Positions 54,250 to 62,749 of a stretch of 64,000 nt of DNA are shown one piece after another. A program made the position numbers and the translations under genes. The stretch lies in the NCBI GenBank assembly GCA_002361485.1, contig DESZ01000006.1:1-64000 (forward strand), written 5' to 3'. Each line of letters opens with the position of its first letter. Positions within the stretch are counted from its first letter, which is position 1. The DNA is from Cyanobacteria bacterium UBA3301 (lineage in GTDB: Bacteria; Cyanobacteriota; Vampirovibrionia; Gastranaerophilales; Gastranaerophilaceae). Below the pieces are notes generated by a model, which was not told the origin of the DNA, did not search any database, and saw nothing but the letters and a program-made list of their open reading frames with translations.

Positions 54250-55347
54250 CTAATTAGAACCCGTTCCGTGATAAACACCACGAAGCATTTGTTCCATTTC
54301 CTGACTGCTGTCTGAATAAGTTAAAGCTGTTTCTTTTGTAATTTTGCCATCTTTATACAAATTATAAAGAGACATATTCATAGTTGTCATGTTATTAAAT
54401 GAGCCTGTTTTTACCAAATCATAAATTTTTTCAAGCTCATCTTTAATAATAAAGTCTTGAACAGTAGGAGTATTAATAAGAATTTCCGGAGCCGGCAAAC
54501 GTTTGTCATCTTCCACAGCAGGTACCAGCTTTTGTGCAACAGTACCTCTTAATGTTGCGGCAACCTGATGTCTTACAAAATCCCTTTCTCCCGGTTCAAA
54601 TAAGTTTATTATTCTGTTTACAGTTTGTACAGCATCATTTGTGTGAATTGTTGAAACAACAAGGTGTCCTGTTTCTGCAGCATTTAACGCAGCTTCTATC
54701 GTTTCTCTGTCTCGGATTTCACCTATGAATATTACATCAGGGTCTTGTCTTAATGCATACTTTACGCCATCAGTAAATGAAGGCGTATCGATTAACAACT
54801 GTCTTTGAGAAATAATTGATGCCTTATTCGTAAACATAAATTCGACCGGATCTTCCACTGTTACAATGTGCTTTGAATAATTTATATTGATATGATCTAA
54901 CAAGGCTGCAATTGTTGTAGATTTACCCGAACCGGTAGGTCCTGTAATTAAAACCAAGCCATTATTGTATTTAGCAAAATCTTCCAAACTCTTCGGCAAG
55001 CCCAATTCTGCAAAGGTTTTTACATAATAAGGAATAGTTCTGAAAACAATGGCTAATTTTCCTAATTGATGACTCAAATTTACACGAAATCTTGAGCATT
55101 CTACTATCTCATAAGAAAAATCAATGTCAAAAAATTGAGCAATTTTATCCTTTAAATGTTCAGGAGCAACTGTCTTTATGACAAAATCCATATCCTCACT
55201 TGTCAATGCAGGAGAATTGATACGCATAATTTGACCGGCAACTCTTATTGCAGGACGCTCGCCTTCACATATATGTATATCAGATGCACCAATATTGACT
55301 GCCTGACGCAAAAAATCTTCTATATAAAAATTGCTGTTCTCGCTCAT
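54250..55347 (-). CDS. pilT: Type IV pilus retraction ATPase PilT
   Basis: 365 residues. The PilT N-domain is followed by Walker A (GPTGSGKSTT near 137-146), the Asp box, Walker B (RQDPDVIFIGEIRDRETIEAAL) and the His box (TGHLVVSTIHTNDAVQTV). The AIRAG-like C-terminal motif is diverged. It powers pilus retraction for twitching or DNA uptake at the inner membrane. It is divergent from comEC across 89 bases. Confidence 0.94.
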   Translation of the reverse strand: MSENSNFYIEDFLRQAVNIGASDIHICEGERPAIRVAGQIMRINSPALTSEDMDFVIKTVAPEHLKDKIAQFFDIDFSYEIVECSRFRVNLSHQLGKLAIVFRTIPYYVKTFAELGLPKSLEDFAKYNNGLVLITGPTGSGKSTTIAALLDHININYSKHIVTVEDPVEFMFTNKASIISQRQLLIDTPSFTDGVKYALRQDPDVIFIGEIRDRETIEAALNAAETGHLVVSTIHTNDAVQTVNRIINLFEPGERDFVRHQVAATLRGTVAQKLVPAVEDDKRLPAPEILINTPTVQDFIIKDELEKIYDLVKTGSFNNMTTMNMSLYNLYKDGKITKETALTYSDSSQEMEQMLRGVYHGTGSN

Positions 55348-55436
55348 AATACCTCTTCCTTATTTACAGAAAATTATATCATTTTTTTTATTTTTGCACA
55401 ACCATATATGCATGTTATTATTTAAATGTTGGAATT

Positions 55437-57833
55437 ATGATGAATTTTGATGCCGTAAATGATATTTTACAAAACAAAAACTTTATTATGTTTTTATACT
55501 GCATAACATTTATGCTTGGTATTTTTACATTCTTTAGTCATAATCCAATTATTATAGCTCTTATCTTTAGTTTATTACTTGTTATCATTTTTTACTTAAA
55601 AATCTTTACAATAAAAAAAATAATTGCCTTAATATTAATCTTTTATTTGGGATATATAATTACCTTTATAAAAGTTAAGAATTATGATGATTTAGTTCCG
55701 TTAGCCCCAATTAATTCAACATTTCAAGGGCGAATAGTAAGTATTCCGAATTCGGGCGGGGCGGGAAAAACAAAATTCATACTCAAAGTAAATAAGGTTG
55801 ACAGCCAAAACATTTCTGGTAAAACTCTGGTGATGATGCCGGAAGTTAAAAATACCGCATTTAATATCGGAGATATTATTGAAATTTCAGGAAGTTTAAG
55901 AATTCCGTTCAAATCAACAAATCCGTCACAATTTGATTACGGTTCGTATTTAAAAAACTTTAATATTTATTCCGTTTTATATGTTAACGATGAGGATACA
56001 TATAAAATAATTTCTGAAAAGCAACCTGCAAAATGGGAGTTCATGAACAAACTAAACAAAATGAGAACAGATATTTTAAAAGTCCACTCAAAATATCTGA
56101 AAAGTCCTAATCTTGAAATCCTCGGAGGAATAGTATTTGGAGATGATGCAGTACCTCCGCCAGAATACATTAAAAAATCTTTTGTAAATTCAGGTTTGCT
56201 TCATATTCTTGCAGCATCAGGAATGAATGTAGGTTTTATTTTCGCGTTTTGGGTATTTATGTTAAAGCGTTTAAAAATCCCGTACAGAACAAGAATTCTA
56301 TCCGGAATGTTAATTGTAATATTATATACACTTATGACAGGCTTAGGTCCTTCGGTAATAAGAGCCGCTTTAATGTTGTTATTTGTTTTAGCGGGGAAAC
56401 TTATAGACAGAGATGCTCATTCTGTTTCTTTATTATCACTTGTTGCAGTTTTAATGCTCATATATAATCCGGCATATTTAAACGATGTCAGTTTTCAATT
56501 GTCCTTCTTTGTAACTTTCGGCTTGATAACAACCGCCCAAACGGTTATGCAAAAATTTCCAAGTGCTATTCCGGATTGGGTTAAAGCTATGATTGTAATA
56601 CCCGTTATAGCTCAAATATGGGTTGTACCTATCCAAATGTTTTATTTTAATACCATCAGCTTATATGCTGTATTTGCAAATATCATATCATCAATTCTAC
56701 TTTCCGTCATAAGTTTTATGGGATTTTTAAGTTCAATACTTGCGATAATTAAACCGATTGCGGATATTATGTGTATGAGTTTTGATTTTATACTTAATTA
56801 CTTTTTAATAACTCTGATAAGTATTTCTGATTTCTTTGGAAGCCTGCCGCACTGTATTATCCAAACAACACATCCGAATATATTTCAAATATTAATCTAT
56901 TATACTATGCTTCTTTGTGCAACATACTTGATAAAATTTGACAAATACAAAAAAGCTCTTTGTGTGCTAGGAGTTACATCATTAATTTTATTATGCACCA
57001 CTGCGCGCATTGAGACCAAAGATTTGACAATAACAGCTTTTGACGTGCAAAATGCCGATTGCTTTTTAATTAAAACACCTGAGCAAAAATACTTTTTTAT
57101 AGATACAGGTAAAGCTCCGTATAAAAGCGGGAATTCACAAGCAAAGATAATTATGCTCAAATACCTTGCGGATAAAGGGATAAAAGACATTGAAGGAGTT
57201 GTTGTAACACATTTTGATAACGACCACTCTGGCGGAGTTGTTGATATCATTTCAAATACCAATGTTAAAACTTTATACCTGAATTCTCGAGATACCGAAA
57301 CGATGACTGCCCGTAATATATTCAAAACAGCAAAAGAAATAAACCAAAATCTTATAATTGCGCAAAATAACAAAGTTATATACAAAGAGCCTGATTTTGT
57401 CATTAAAACATATAAAGCAGATGCTCAAGGGAAAAATAAAAGTAACGAAAACTCAATTTTAACCTTAGTAACATACAAAAAATTTAATATGCTTTTTATG
57501 GGTGACGGAGGAATAGAAGCTTACGAACAAATAAAGGGTAATTTACCGACTAATATTGAGATACTTAAAGTAGGACATCATGGAGGTCCAAATGTCGTTA
57601 ACGAAAGAATGATAAATGAACTTGGCATAAAAACTTCTCTAATTTCTACCGGCACAAACCACTTTGGACATCCTAACAAGGGAACCTTAGATGTTTTACG
57701 AGATACAAATATTATCAGAACAGATTATCTTAACTCAATAAAACTATCTACAAAAGGCAATAAATATAACATATATTCATACAATCCCCAAAAGAAAAAA
57801 TATTTACTGCAAGGGACATATTACTCAAAATAA
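55437..57833 (+). CDS. comEC: DNA internalization competence protein ComEC/Rec2
   Basis: 798 residues. An N-terminal DUF4131 region with several membrane spans is followed by the Competence domain (GLLHILAASGMNVGFIFAFWV, near 260) with more spans, and a C-terminal metallo-beta-lactamase domain: FDVQNADCFLI, THFDNDHSGGV near 590 and VGHHGGPN near 710. It forms the inner-membrane channel for single-stranded DNA uptake. Two adjacent ATGs exist at 55437 and 55440. It converges on the next gene with a one-base gap. Confidence 0.95.
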   Translation: MMNFDAVNDILQNKNFIMFLYCITFMLGIFTFFSHNPIIIALIFSLLLVIIFYLKIFTIKKIIALILIFYLGYIITFIKVKNYDDLVPLAPINSTFQGRIVSIPNSGGAGKTKFILKVNKVDSQNISGKTLVMMPEVKNTAFNIGDIIEISGSLRIPFKSTNPSQFDYGSYLKNFNIYSVLYVNDEDTYKIISEKQPAKWEFMNKLNKMRTDILKVHSKYLKSPNLEILGGIVFGDDAVPPPEYIKKSFVNSGLLHILAASGMNVGFIFAFWVFMLKRLKIPYRTRILSGMLIVILYTLMTGLGPSVIRAALMLLFVLAGKLIDRDAHSVSLLSLVAVLMLIYNPAYLNDVSFQLSFFVTFGLITTAQTVMQKFPSAIPDWVKAMIVIPVIAQIWVVPIQMFYFNTISLYAVFANIISSILLSVISFMGFLSSILAIIKPIADIMCMSFDFILNYFLITLISISDFFGSLPHCIIQTTHPNIFQILIYYTMLLCATYLIKFDKYKKALCVLGVTSLILLCTTARIETKDLTITAFDVQNADCFLIKTPEQKYFFIDTGKAPYKSGNSQAKIIMLKYLADKGIKDIEGVVVTHFDNDHSGGVVDIISNTNVKTLYLNSRDTETMTARNIFKTAKEINQNLIIAQNNKVIYKEPDFVIKTYKADAQGKNKSNENSILTLVTYKKFNMLFMGDGGIEAYEQIKGNLPTNIEILKVGHHGGPNVVNERMINELGIKTSLISTGTNHFGHPNKGTLDVLRDTNIIRTDYLNSIKLSTKGNKYNIYSYNPQKKKYLLQGTYYSK

Positions 57834-57834
57834 A

Positions 57835-58620
57835 TTATAATTTCAAAATTTCACCATCTTTTGGAATAATAATAGAATTGGCGAACTTATTATCTTTAGC
57901 AAATTTTTGCAACTGTTTTCGACTTAACGCTGCATGTCCGACAGTATCCATATGAGAAGCAATTATAGTCACATCAGGAGCATATGTATGAAGCTCTTTT
58001 ACATCCTGCGCATTCATAATTATTGAACCGCATCCTTTCATTTGAGCATCTGCGCAATTTACTATAACATAATCCGGCTGATGAACATCGATAACTTTTT
58101 TTACTTCATCACACCAAATAGTATCACCCGTAACATAAACCGTTTTCTCTTCAGGATGCTTAAAAACAACCCCCATAGAATCATACCTCATACCAAATGA
58201 ATTAAATACCGGTTCTGCTTTTGAACGAACACCATGCTGACAGCGTGTTTTATATAGCCAAATACCGGCAAATGACATTCCATCCTCCTGTAATACAGAC
58301 AAATTGGAAAAACCCGATTTTTGAAGAATCTCTTTATCCGTTTGATCTTGAACATAAACCTTTACACCTTTACGTAAATTATCAATCGCAGCTTGATCAA
58401 AATGATCATTATGATAATGAGTCATTATTATTACATCCAAACCTTTGATTATCTCGGCAGGCTCCATTGGCAAATCACAAGTCGGCCAATTTAATTCAGG
58501 ATTCGGGCCAATCTCAATCGGCGCATATGAATTCTTTGGAGCAAACATAGGATCGATTAAAAAGCGTTTACCTCCGTAAGATAACACAATTGTAGCATTT
58601 CTGATTTGTTGTATCTGCAT
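57835..58620 (-). CDS. Metallo-beta-lactamase superfamily hydrolase (YtkL/UPF0173-like)
   Basis: 261 residues from ATG 58620, with AAGGAG upstream; the longer frame begins at a TTG inside that site. MTHYHNDHFDQAA near 72-84 is the HxHxDH zinc motif, VYVTGDTIW and ADAQMKGCGSIIMNAQD follow, and ASHMDTVGHAAL near 220 supplies the last ligand. The family contains hydrolases of unclear physiological substrate. It is cytoplasmic, monocistronic and convergent with comEC. Confidence 0.85.
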   Translation of the reverse strand: MQIQQIRNATIVLSYGGKRFLIDPMFAPKNSYAPIEIGPNPELNWPTCDLPMEPAEIIKGLDVIIMTHYHNDHFDQAAIDNLRKGVKVYVQDQTDKEILQKSGFSNLSVLQEDGMSFAGIWLYKTRCQHGVRSKAEPVFNSFGMRYDSMGVVFKHPEEKTVYVTGDTIWCDEVKKVIDVHQPDYVIVNCADAQMKGCGSIIMNAQDVKELHTYAPDVTIIASHMDTVGHAALSRKQLQKFAKDNKFANSIIIPKDGEILKL

Positions 58621-58753
58621 ATGAAACTCCTTTATCAAATTATGATTATACCATATCTTAATACTATATGTAAATATTCATATAGAATAGTTACTTTTTA
58701 TGTTAATTATGGTAATATAATAAAAAATATATCAGTTTAAAGGAGAGTTTTAT

Positions 58754-59377
58754 ATGAAAGTTAAAAATTTAGTAATTACAGGCATTGCACTACTCGTAAT
58801 AGTATTGCTTATTGTTTTCGGATATCGTGCATACTTAAATGGCGAAACTTCATTATCAATCGCCCAGATGTCAAAGAAAAAAATATTAATTACATATTAC
58901 ACCAGAACGAATGATACAAGCAAAATGGCAGATACCATTCATAGTCTTGTCGGAGGTGATATGATAAAAATAGAACCTGAAATAGCATATCCGGCAGACA
59001 AAGAAGCTTATACAAAAAGAGTTAGTGAGGAAAGAGAAAAAAGAACAATAGTACCTCTAAAAACAAGTTTTCCTAATCTTAAGCCGTATAAAATTATTTT
59101 TGTAGGAACTCCTACTCCGCTTGGTATAACAGCTCCGCCTGTTAAATCATTTTTGATAAAAAACAGCGACAACTTAAAAAATAAAATAATCATTCCTTTT
59201 ATTATATATCAAGAAACTAATCAGGCTATGGGTGCTTATAGAGATATAACATATTTTGTTCCAAATTCATATGTAAAAAATCCGTATTTTACAGGAGAAA
59301 ATATTACAGGAAGCAAAAAAGTCTCAACTGAGAGATGGCTTACAAGCATGAAGTTTAAAAGATATGAATTAAAATAA
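58754..59377 (+). CDS. Membrane-anchored flavodoxin-like protein
   Basis: 207 residues, start after AAAGGAGAG. One N-terminal membrane segment (LVITGIALLVIVLLIVFGY) is followed by a flavodoxin fold: ILITYYTRTNDTSKMADTI (phosphate loop variant), IIFVGTPTPLGITAPPVKSFLI and a late redox-like region. The N-terminal helix would place the domain outside or anchor it to the membrane, unlike soluble flavodoxins. The loop TRTNDTSK resembles that of flavodoxin_4-type proteins. The redox partner is unknown. Confidence 0.8.
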   Translation: MKVKNLVITGIALLVIVLLIVFGYRAYLNGETSLSIAQMSKKKILITYYTRTNDTSKMADTIHSLVGGDMIKIEPEIAYPADKEAYTKRVSEEREKRTIVPLKTSFPNLKPYKIIFVGTPTPLGITAPPVKSFLIKNSDNLKNKIIIPFIIYQETNQAMGAYRDITYFVPNSYVKNPYFTGENITGSKKVSTERWLTSMKFKRYELK

Positions 59378-59383
59378 TTTGAT

Positions 59384-59417
59384 AAAAGAGGGTAATTTAT
59401 TTAGCCCTCTTTTTTTA
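59384..59417 (+). terminator. Terminator of flavodoxin-like gene
   Basis: AAAAGAGGG (59384-59392) pairs with CCCTCTTTT (59405-59413), followed by further T to 59416. Confidence 0.85.
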
Positions 59418-59430
59418 TATTGAACTAATT

Positions 59431-59454
59431 AAAGAAAAAGAGGCTTTTGCCTCT
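59431..59454 (-). terminator. Terminator of the 336-residue membrane-protein gene
   Basis: On minus, AGAGGC/GCCTCT with a 4-base loop (59449-59454 with 59439-59444) is followed by a T-rich tract. Confidence 0.7.
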
Positions 59455-59497
59455 CAATGTATAGTTGCGGTTTATAATAATAAGCTGTTAGGTGACC

Positions 59498-60508
59498 CTA
59501 ACACTTATTGTGTAAAAAAACAGATTTTGATTTATTATTGTTCGACTTGTCGTCATTACGATAACCGATACCGGCACGATAACCGGATATTGAATATAAT
59601 AAAGGTAATGAAGGCTCTATCCATTTTAAACCTGACAACAGCGATACTGTAGCTATATCATCGGTATGCAAAGTTAAATCAAGTAATTCAGGTGTCCTGG
59701 TTTCTTTCTTATCCTGCTTCATTATAGGATTAAGTATTTTATTACCTATAAAATTAGCTATTATACTTCCGCCGATAACACCTGTTAACAAAATTCCACC
59801 TATCATGCCAAGACATCGTGCAGCTTTGGATGTAATATTTAGTTTTTCCAAAGCTCCAAGCGCAGCTCCTGCTCCAATATTACATAAGAAAATATTTGCC
59901 AGATACTGATACGTTCCTTCTTTTATTTTGTCAGGAACACCTTCCCTCCAATTTTCATGAGTAAATTTATCACCCAAAATTCCGCCGGCTATACCTCCGA
60001 GTACAGGAACTGCACCGTATACTGATAACCAGCCTATTTCCCTGAATATGTCTTTGGCTTTAATATTATCCGGCGGCGGAATAATTTTTTTTGCGATATC
60101 CGCGGTCTCTTTAGACGAAAACAAGTCATTTACTTCCTTCAAAGATAAAATTTTTGTTTTTGATTTTTGCAATATTTTTTCAAGATTTGAATTTACATGA
60201 TTATTTTTCAAGAAATCATCCACCGTTTTTATATTATAATTTATAATTTGCTTAAGCGTCTTAACACCTTTCCTGCCGGTTATAGCTGATGCGATTTTAG
60301 GAGCGCTTAATGCCGAAAGCGCCGTTGTAAATAATACCGCTGAGGATTTTATTACCGTTTTTTTATGTTCACTCTTTGGAGTATTCTCTATATTTTCATG
60401 CAGTACAAAACCAGCTCCCGATAATAATACGGCCGGAATAACTTTATTGATTTTTGCGGTTAAAAGGGGTTGATCTAAATATTTACCTATTGCTCTTATT
60501 GGGGTCAT
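59498..60508 (-). CDS. Gly/Ala-rich membrane protein of unknown function
   Basis: 336 residues, start after AAAAGGAAAAATAAGAGAA. Hydrophobic Gly/Ala-rich segments near 25-40, 60-80, 155-175, 200-220 and 235-260 suggest several membrane spans, with a soluble helical stretch at 85-150. It ends in a Lys/Asn-rich tail. It resembles in composition the other unexplained membrane proteins here (35.4, 40.8 and 62.7 kb), but no sequence family is recognised. Its start lies 5 bases after the stop of the DtxR-like gene, so it is read from that gene's transcript. Confidence 0.55.
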   Translation of the reverse strand: MTPIRAIGKYLDQPLLTAKINKVIPAVLLSGAGFVLHENIENTPKSEHKKTVIKSSAVLFTTALSALSAPKIASAITGRKGVKTLKQIINYNIKTVDDFLKNNHVNSNLEKILQKSKTKILSLKEVNDLFSSKETADIAKKIIPPPDNIKAKDIFREIGWLSVYGAVPVLGGIAGGILGDKFTHENWREGVPDKIKEGTYQYLANIFLCNIGAGAALGALEKLNITSKAARCLGMIGGILLTGVIGGSIIANFIGNKILNPIMKQDKKETRTPELLDLTLHTDDIATVSLLSGLKWIEPSLPLLYSISGYRAGIGYRNDDKSNNNKSKSVFLHNKC

Positions 60509-60513
60509 TTCTC

Positions 60514-60945
60514 TTATTTTTCCTTTTTATAATTTTCAAGTAATTGAGTATTTTGCTCGCAGTATTGAGTAAATTTGCTTATTTCTCTTAATATATGTTC
60601 TGATATTATATGCTCTATCTTGCAAGCATTTTCACCGGCCTCTGAAGACGAAATATCTAAAACTGTTTCAAAAAATTTCTTCAGAATATGATGTTTGTTA
60701 TAAACTTTTTTTGCTTCATTTATCCCTTGCGGAGTTAACGCAATCGATTCATAACTGTTATATCTGATTAAACCTTTCGCAACCAGTTTAGATAACGCTT
60801 CTGATACCGAAGCTCTTGAAACACGCAATTGTCTTGCAAGTTCCGCACCTTTTAACGGAGTATCATTTAAATGCGACATGTAAATAGTTTCAATATAATC
60901 TTCTAGTCCTGAAGTTAAATTACTCTCTTTATTTTGTAGCAACAT
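60514..60945 (-). CDS. DtxR/MntR-family metal-dependent regulator
   Basis: 143 residues from ATG 60945, with AAGGG upstream. The winged helix has LEDYIETIYMSHL, then PLKGAELARQLRVSRASVSEALSKLVAKGLI. The dimer/metal domain has NKHHILKKFF and ENACKIEHIISEHI; a Cys in 'ACxxEH' is typical of the iron-responsive DtxR/IdeR type rather than MntR. It lacks the SH3 domain. The gene's own promoter contains a matching palindrome (60969-60986), so it is probably autorepressed by metal. It is followed by an unknown membrane-protein gene. Confidence 0.85.
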   Translation of the reverse strand: MLLQNKESNLTSGLEDYIETIYMSHLNDTPLKGAELARQLRVSRASVSEALSKLVAKGLIRYNSYESIALTPQGINEAKKVYNKHHILKKFFETVLDISSSEAGENACKIEHIISEHILREISKFTQYCEQNTQLLENYKKEK

Positions 60946-60966
60946 AAAATACCCTTTGATATAACA

Positions 60967-60995
60967 ATTGTAAGGCAAGCCTAACACTTTGTCAA
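60967..60995 (-). promoter_or_regulatory. Promoter with DtxR-like operator in the spacer
   Basis: On minus, TTGACA (60990-60995), a 17-base spacer and TACAAT (60967-60972). The spacer holds an imperfect palindrome at 60969-60986 built on TTAGGC and GCCTTA, close to the known DtxR/IdeR box TTAGG...CCTAA. The layout implies steric repression by the encoded regulator. Confidence 0.7.
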
Positions 60996-61027
60996 GCACT
61001 ATATTTTTTTTGCTCATTAAGCTGCAA

Positions 61028-62749
61028 CTAATGTTGCTTATAGACCTTGTCACTGTATATTTCGATATTCGGGGTATCTATTTCAAACGCATGAATTCTG
61101 CCGGGTCCCAGAACCACCGATACACTTCCGTCATTTACCTGAAACTTACTTTCTTCACCATATTTAGGCAGTAAATTTGTCAGCTTTTGGGACTCTTTTA
61201 ATGTCGGAACTTTTACTTTACATGCGACAGAACGATTGACATCCTTATTTGCCAATACAAGTATCGTTCTTCCGCGTCTGTGACGAGCAAAAGCGATAAC
61301 CTGATCGTTTTTATCCTTTTCCTTATCAAGAATGATGTATGAACCGCGTTTTAAAACATCGGCATATTTGTCGCGAAATTCAAGAGCACTCTTCATAAAT
61401 TCGCCTATTTCCGGATTTTTTCCGCCCGGCTGACGAGAAAGATTGAAAATATCAAGTTTTCCTTCATGAGTATCCATTATGTGATTATCTGTTGCTGTTT
61501 TTTCGTTATACTTATTTGCATATTGATATAAGTAATAGTCTCCGGATTGAAAACCGTCAACAAAATACGGGTTCATCATAGGCAATGTCACCTGCAGCCC
61601 TGATATTAGATTACAAAATATCGTTCCGCCATGAAACATCGGCGATAAGTCATCATGCGTAGCAAATGAGCCGATAAGAGATTTCCCGTTACCTACACGA
61701 TAAGACATATTTAAATTATCTACGACATAATCGTGCAATTGCTGTGCGCCTTGCCACTCATGAAAGATATGATATTGACCGTAATAAGCATCAAATCCGG
61801 CGCGTAGTAAATCTTCAGGCCTGTCATAAGGCATATTTGCTTGCGGAGAAGCATCTTCATAAGTATAAGTTTCAGCAAGCCACGCAAATTCAGGATCCCT
61901 CTTGCGGGAATAAGGAATAATTATATCCCAAAATTCGACAGGTTTTGCCCTTGCAACATCAGCTCTTATGCCGTCAACTCCCGCATCAATCAACATATCT
62001 ACAAATTGTCTGTGGTATTCTAAAAGTTCAGGATTCAGTGTTCTTTTACCTTCATCATCCCAAGGCTGAAACATTCTAATATCCTCCCAACCTTGAGGAG
62101 TTTTAGGAATGCCGTTTTCTATTGCCATCAATTCAGGCTTTTCTTTATATAGTTGGTAAGACGCACAACTTGGCATATCAACCATTACATGCAAACCACG
62201 TTTATGACATTCATCTACAAAAGCTTTAAATTGCTCTTTGTCAGAACGCGGATCGTTTTTGTCTACCAATACCGGGTCAATTTCTAATAAATCTTTTGGT
62301 GAATACACAGAACCTGCAGTACCCATAGCATTTTCTTTACCCGGAGGGTTTATCGGAAGAAGATGAAGCGTGTTTACTCCTTGAGCTTTTATCTCATCCA
62401 ATCGATCAATTGCGTTTAAAAACGTTCCTGGTTGCTCTGTTTCATCAATCCATTCATTGCCGTCTTTATCTTTCGCGTTAAACGTACGCGGAATCATTGC
62501 AAGCATTTTAACACTATTTGTTAAGAATAATGTTCTTAAATCATTTTTATAATTTGTTGCAGGATTATTTTCTACGGGTTTTACAACAGGCGTATTAATT
62601 ACAGCTTGATTTTCTAAAAATTGCGATATCAAATTTGAGCCAAAAGACGGTTGAGTATTTTGAGCGGTAAAACTATTTTGAGCCTGCAATTTATTTTTAA
62701 AGGCTGTTATTTTTTGCGTAATTAAGTTTGAAGAAACACTGTTTATCAT
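61028..62749 (-). CDS. Glycoside hydrolase family 13 alpha-amylase-like protein
   Basis: 573 residues; the ATG overlaps the upstream stop (ATGA). The first 65 residues are an added Asn/Gln/Ser-rich segment with INSVSSN and PSFGSN. The barrel follows with GVNTLHLLPINPPG (region I), GVDGIRADVARA near 258-270 holding the nucleophile Asp (region II), FAWLAETYTY near 287-296 holding the acid/base Glu (region III), and SFATHDD near 363 (region IV). A beta C-domain ends it. There is no Sec signal. The substrate is an alpha-glucan, exact linkage unknown. Confidence 0.88.
   Translation of the reverse strand: MINSVSSNLITQKITAFKNKLQAQNSFTAQNTQPSFGSNLISQFLENQAVINTPVVKPVENNPATNYKNDLRTLFLTNSVKMLAMIPRTFNAKDKDGNEWIDETEQPGTFLNAIDRLDEIKAQGVNTLHLLPINPPGKENAMGTAGSVYSPKDLLEIDPVLVDKNDPRSDKEQFKAFVDECHKRGLHVMVDMPSCASYQLYKEKPELMAIENGIPKTPQGWEDIRMFQPWDDEGKRTLNPELLEYHRQFVDMLIDAGVDGIRADVARAKPVEFWDIIIPYSRKRDPEFAWLAETYTYEDASPQANMPYDRPEDLLRAGFDAYYGQYHIFHEWQGAQQLHDYVVDNLNMSYRVGNGKSLIGSFATHDDLSPMFHGGTIFCNLISGLQVTLPMMNPYFVDGFQSGDYYLYQYANKYNEKTATDNHIMDTHEGKLDIFNLSRQPGGKNPEIGEFMKSALEFRDKYADVLKRGSYIILDKEKDKNDQVIAFARHRRGRTILVLANKDVNRSVACKVKVPTLKESQKLTNLLPKYGEESKFQVNDGSVSVVLGPGRIHAFEIDTPNIEIYSDKVYKQH

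Noticed and set aside
60946..61053. Longer N-terminus for the DtxR-like regulator
   Set aside because: It would include the promoter and operator as coding sequence, and the ribosome binding site and domain start support ATG 60945.
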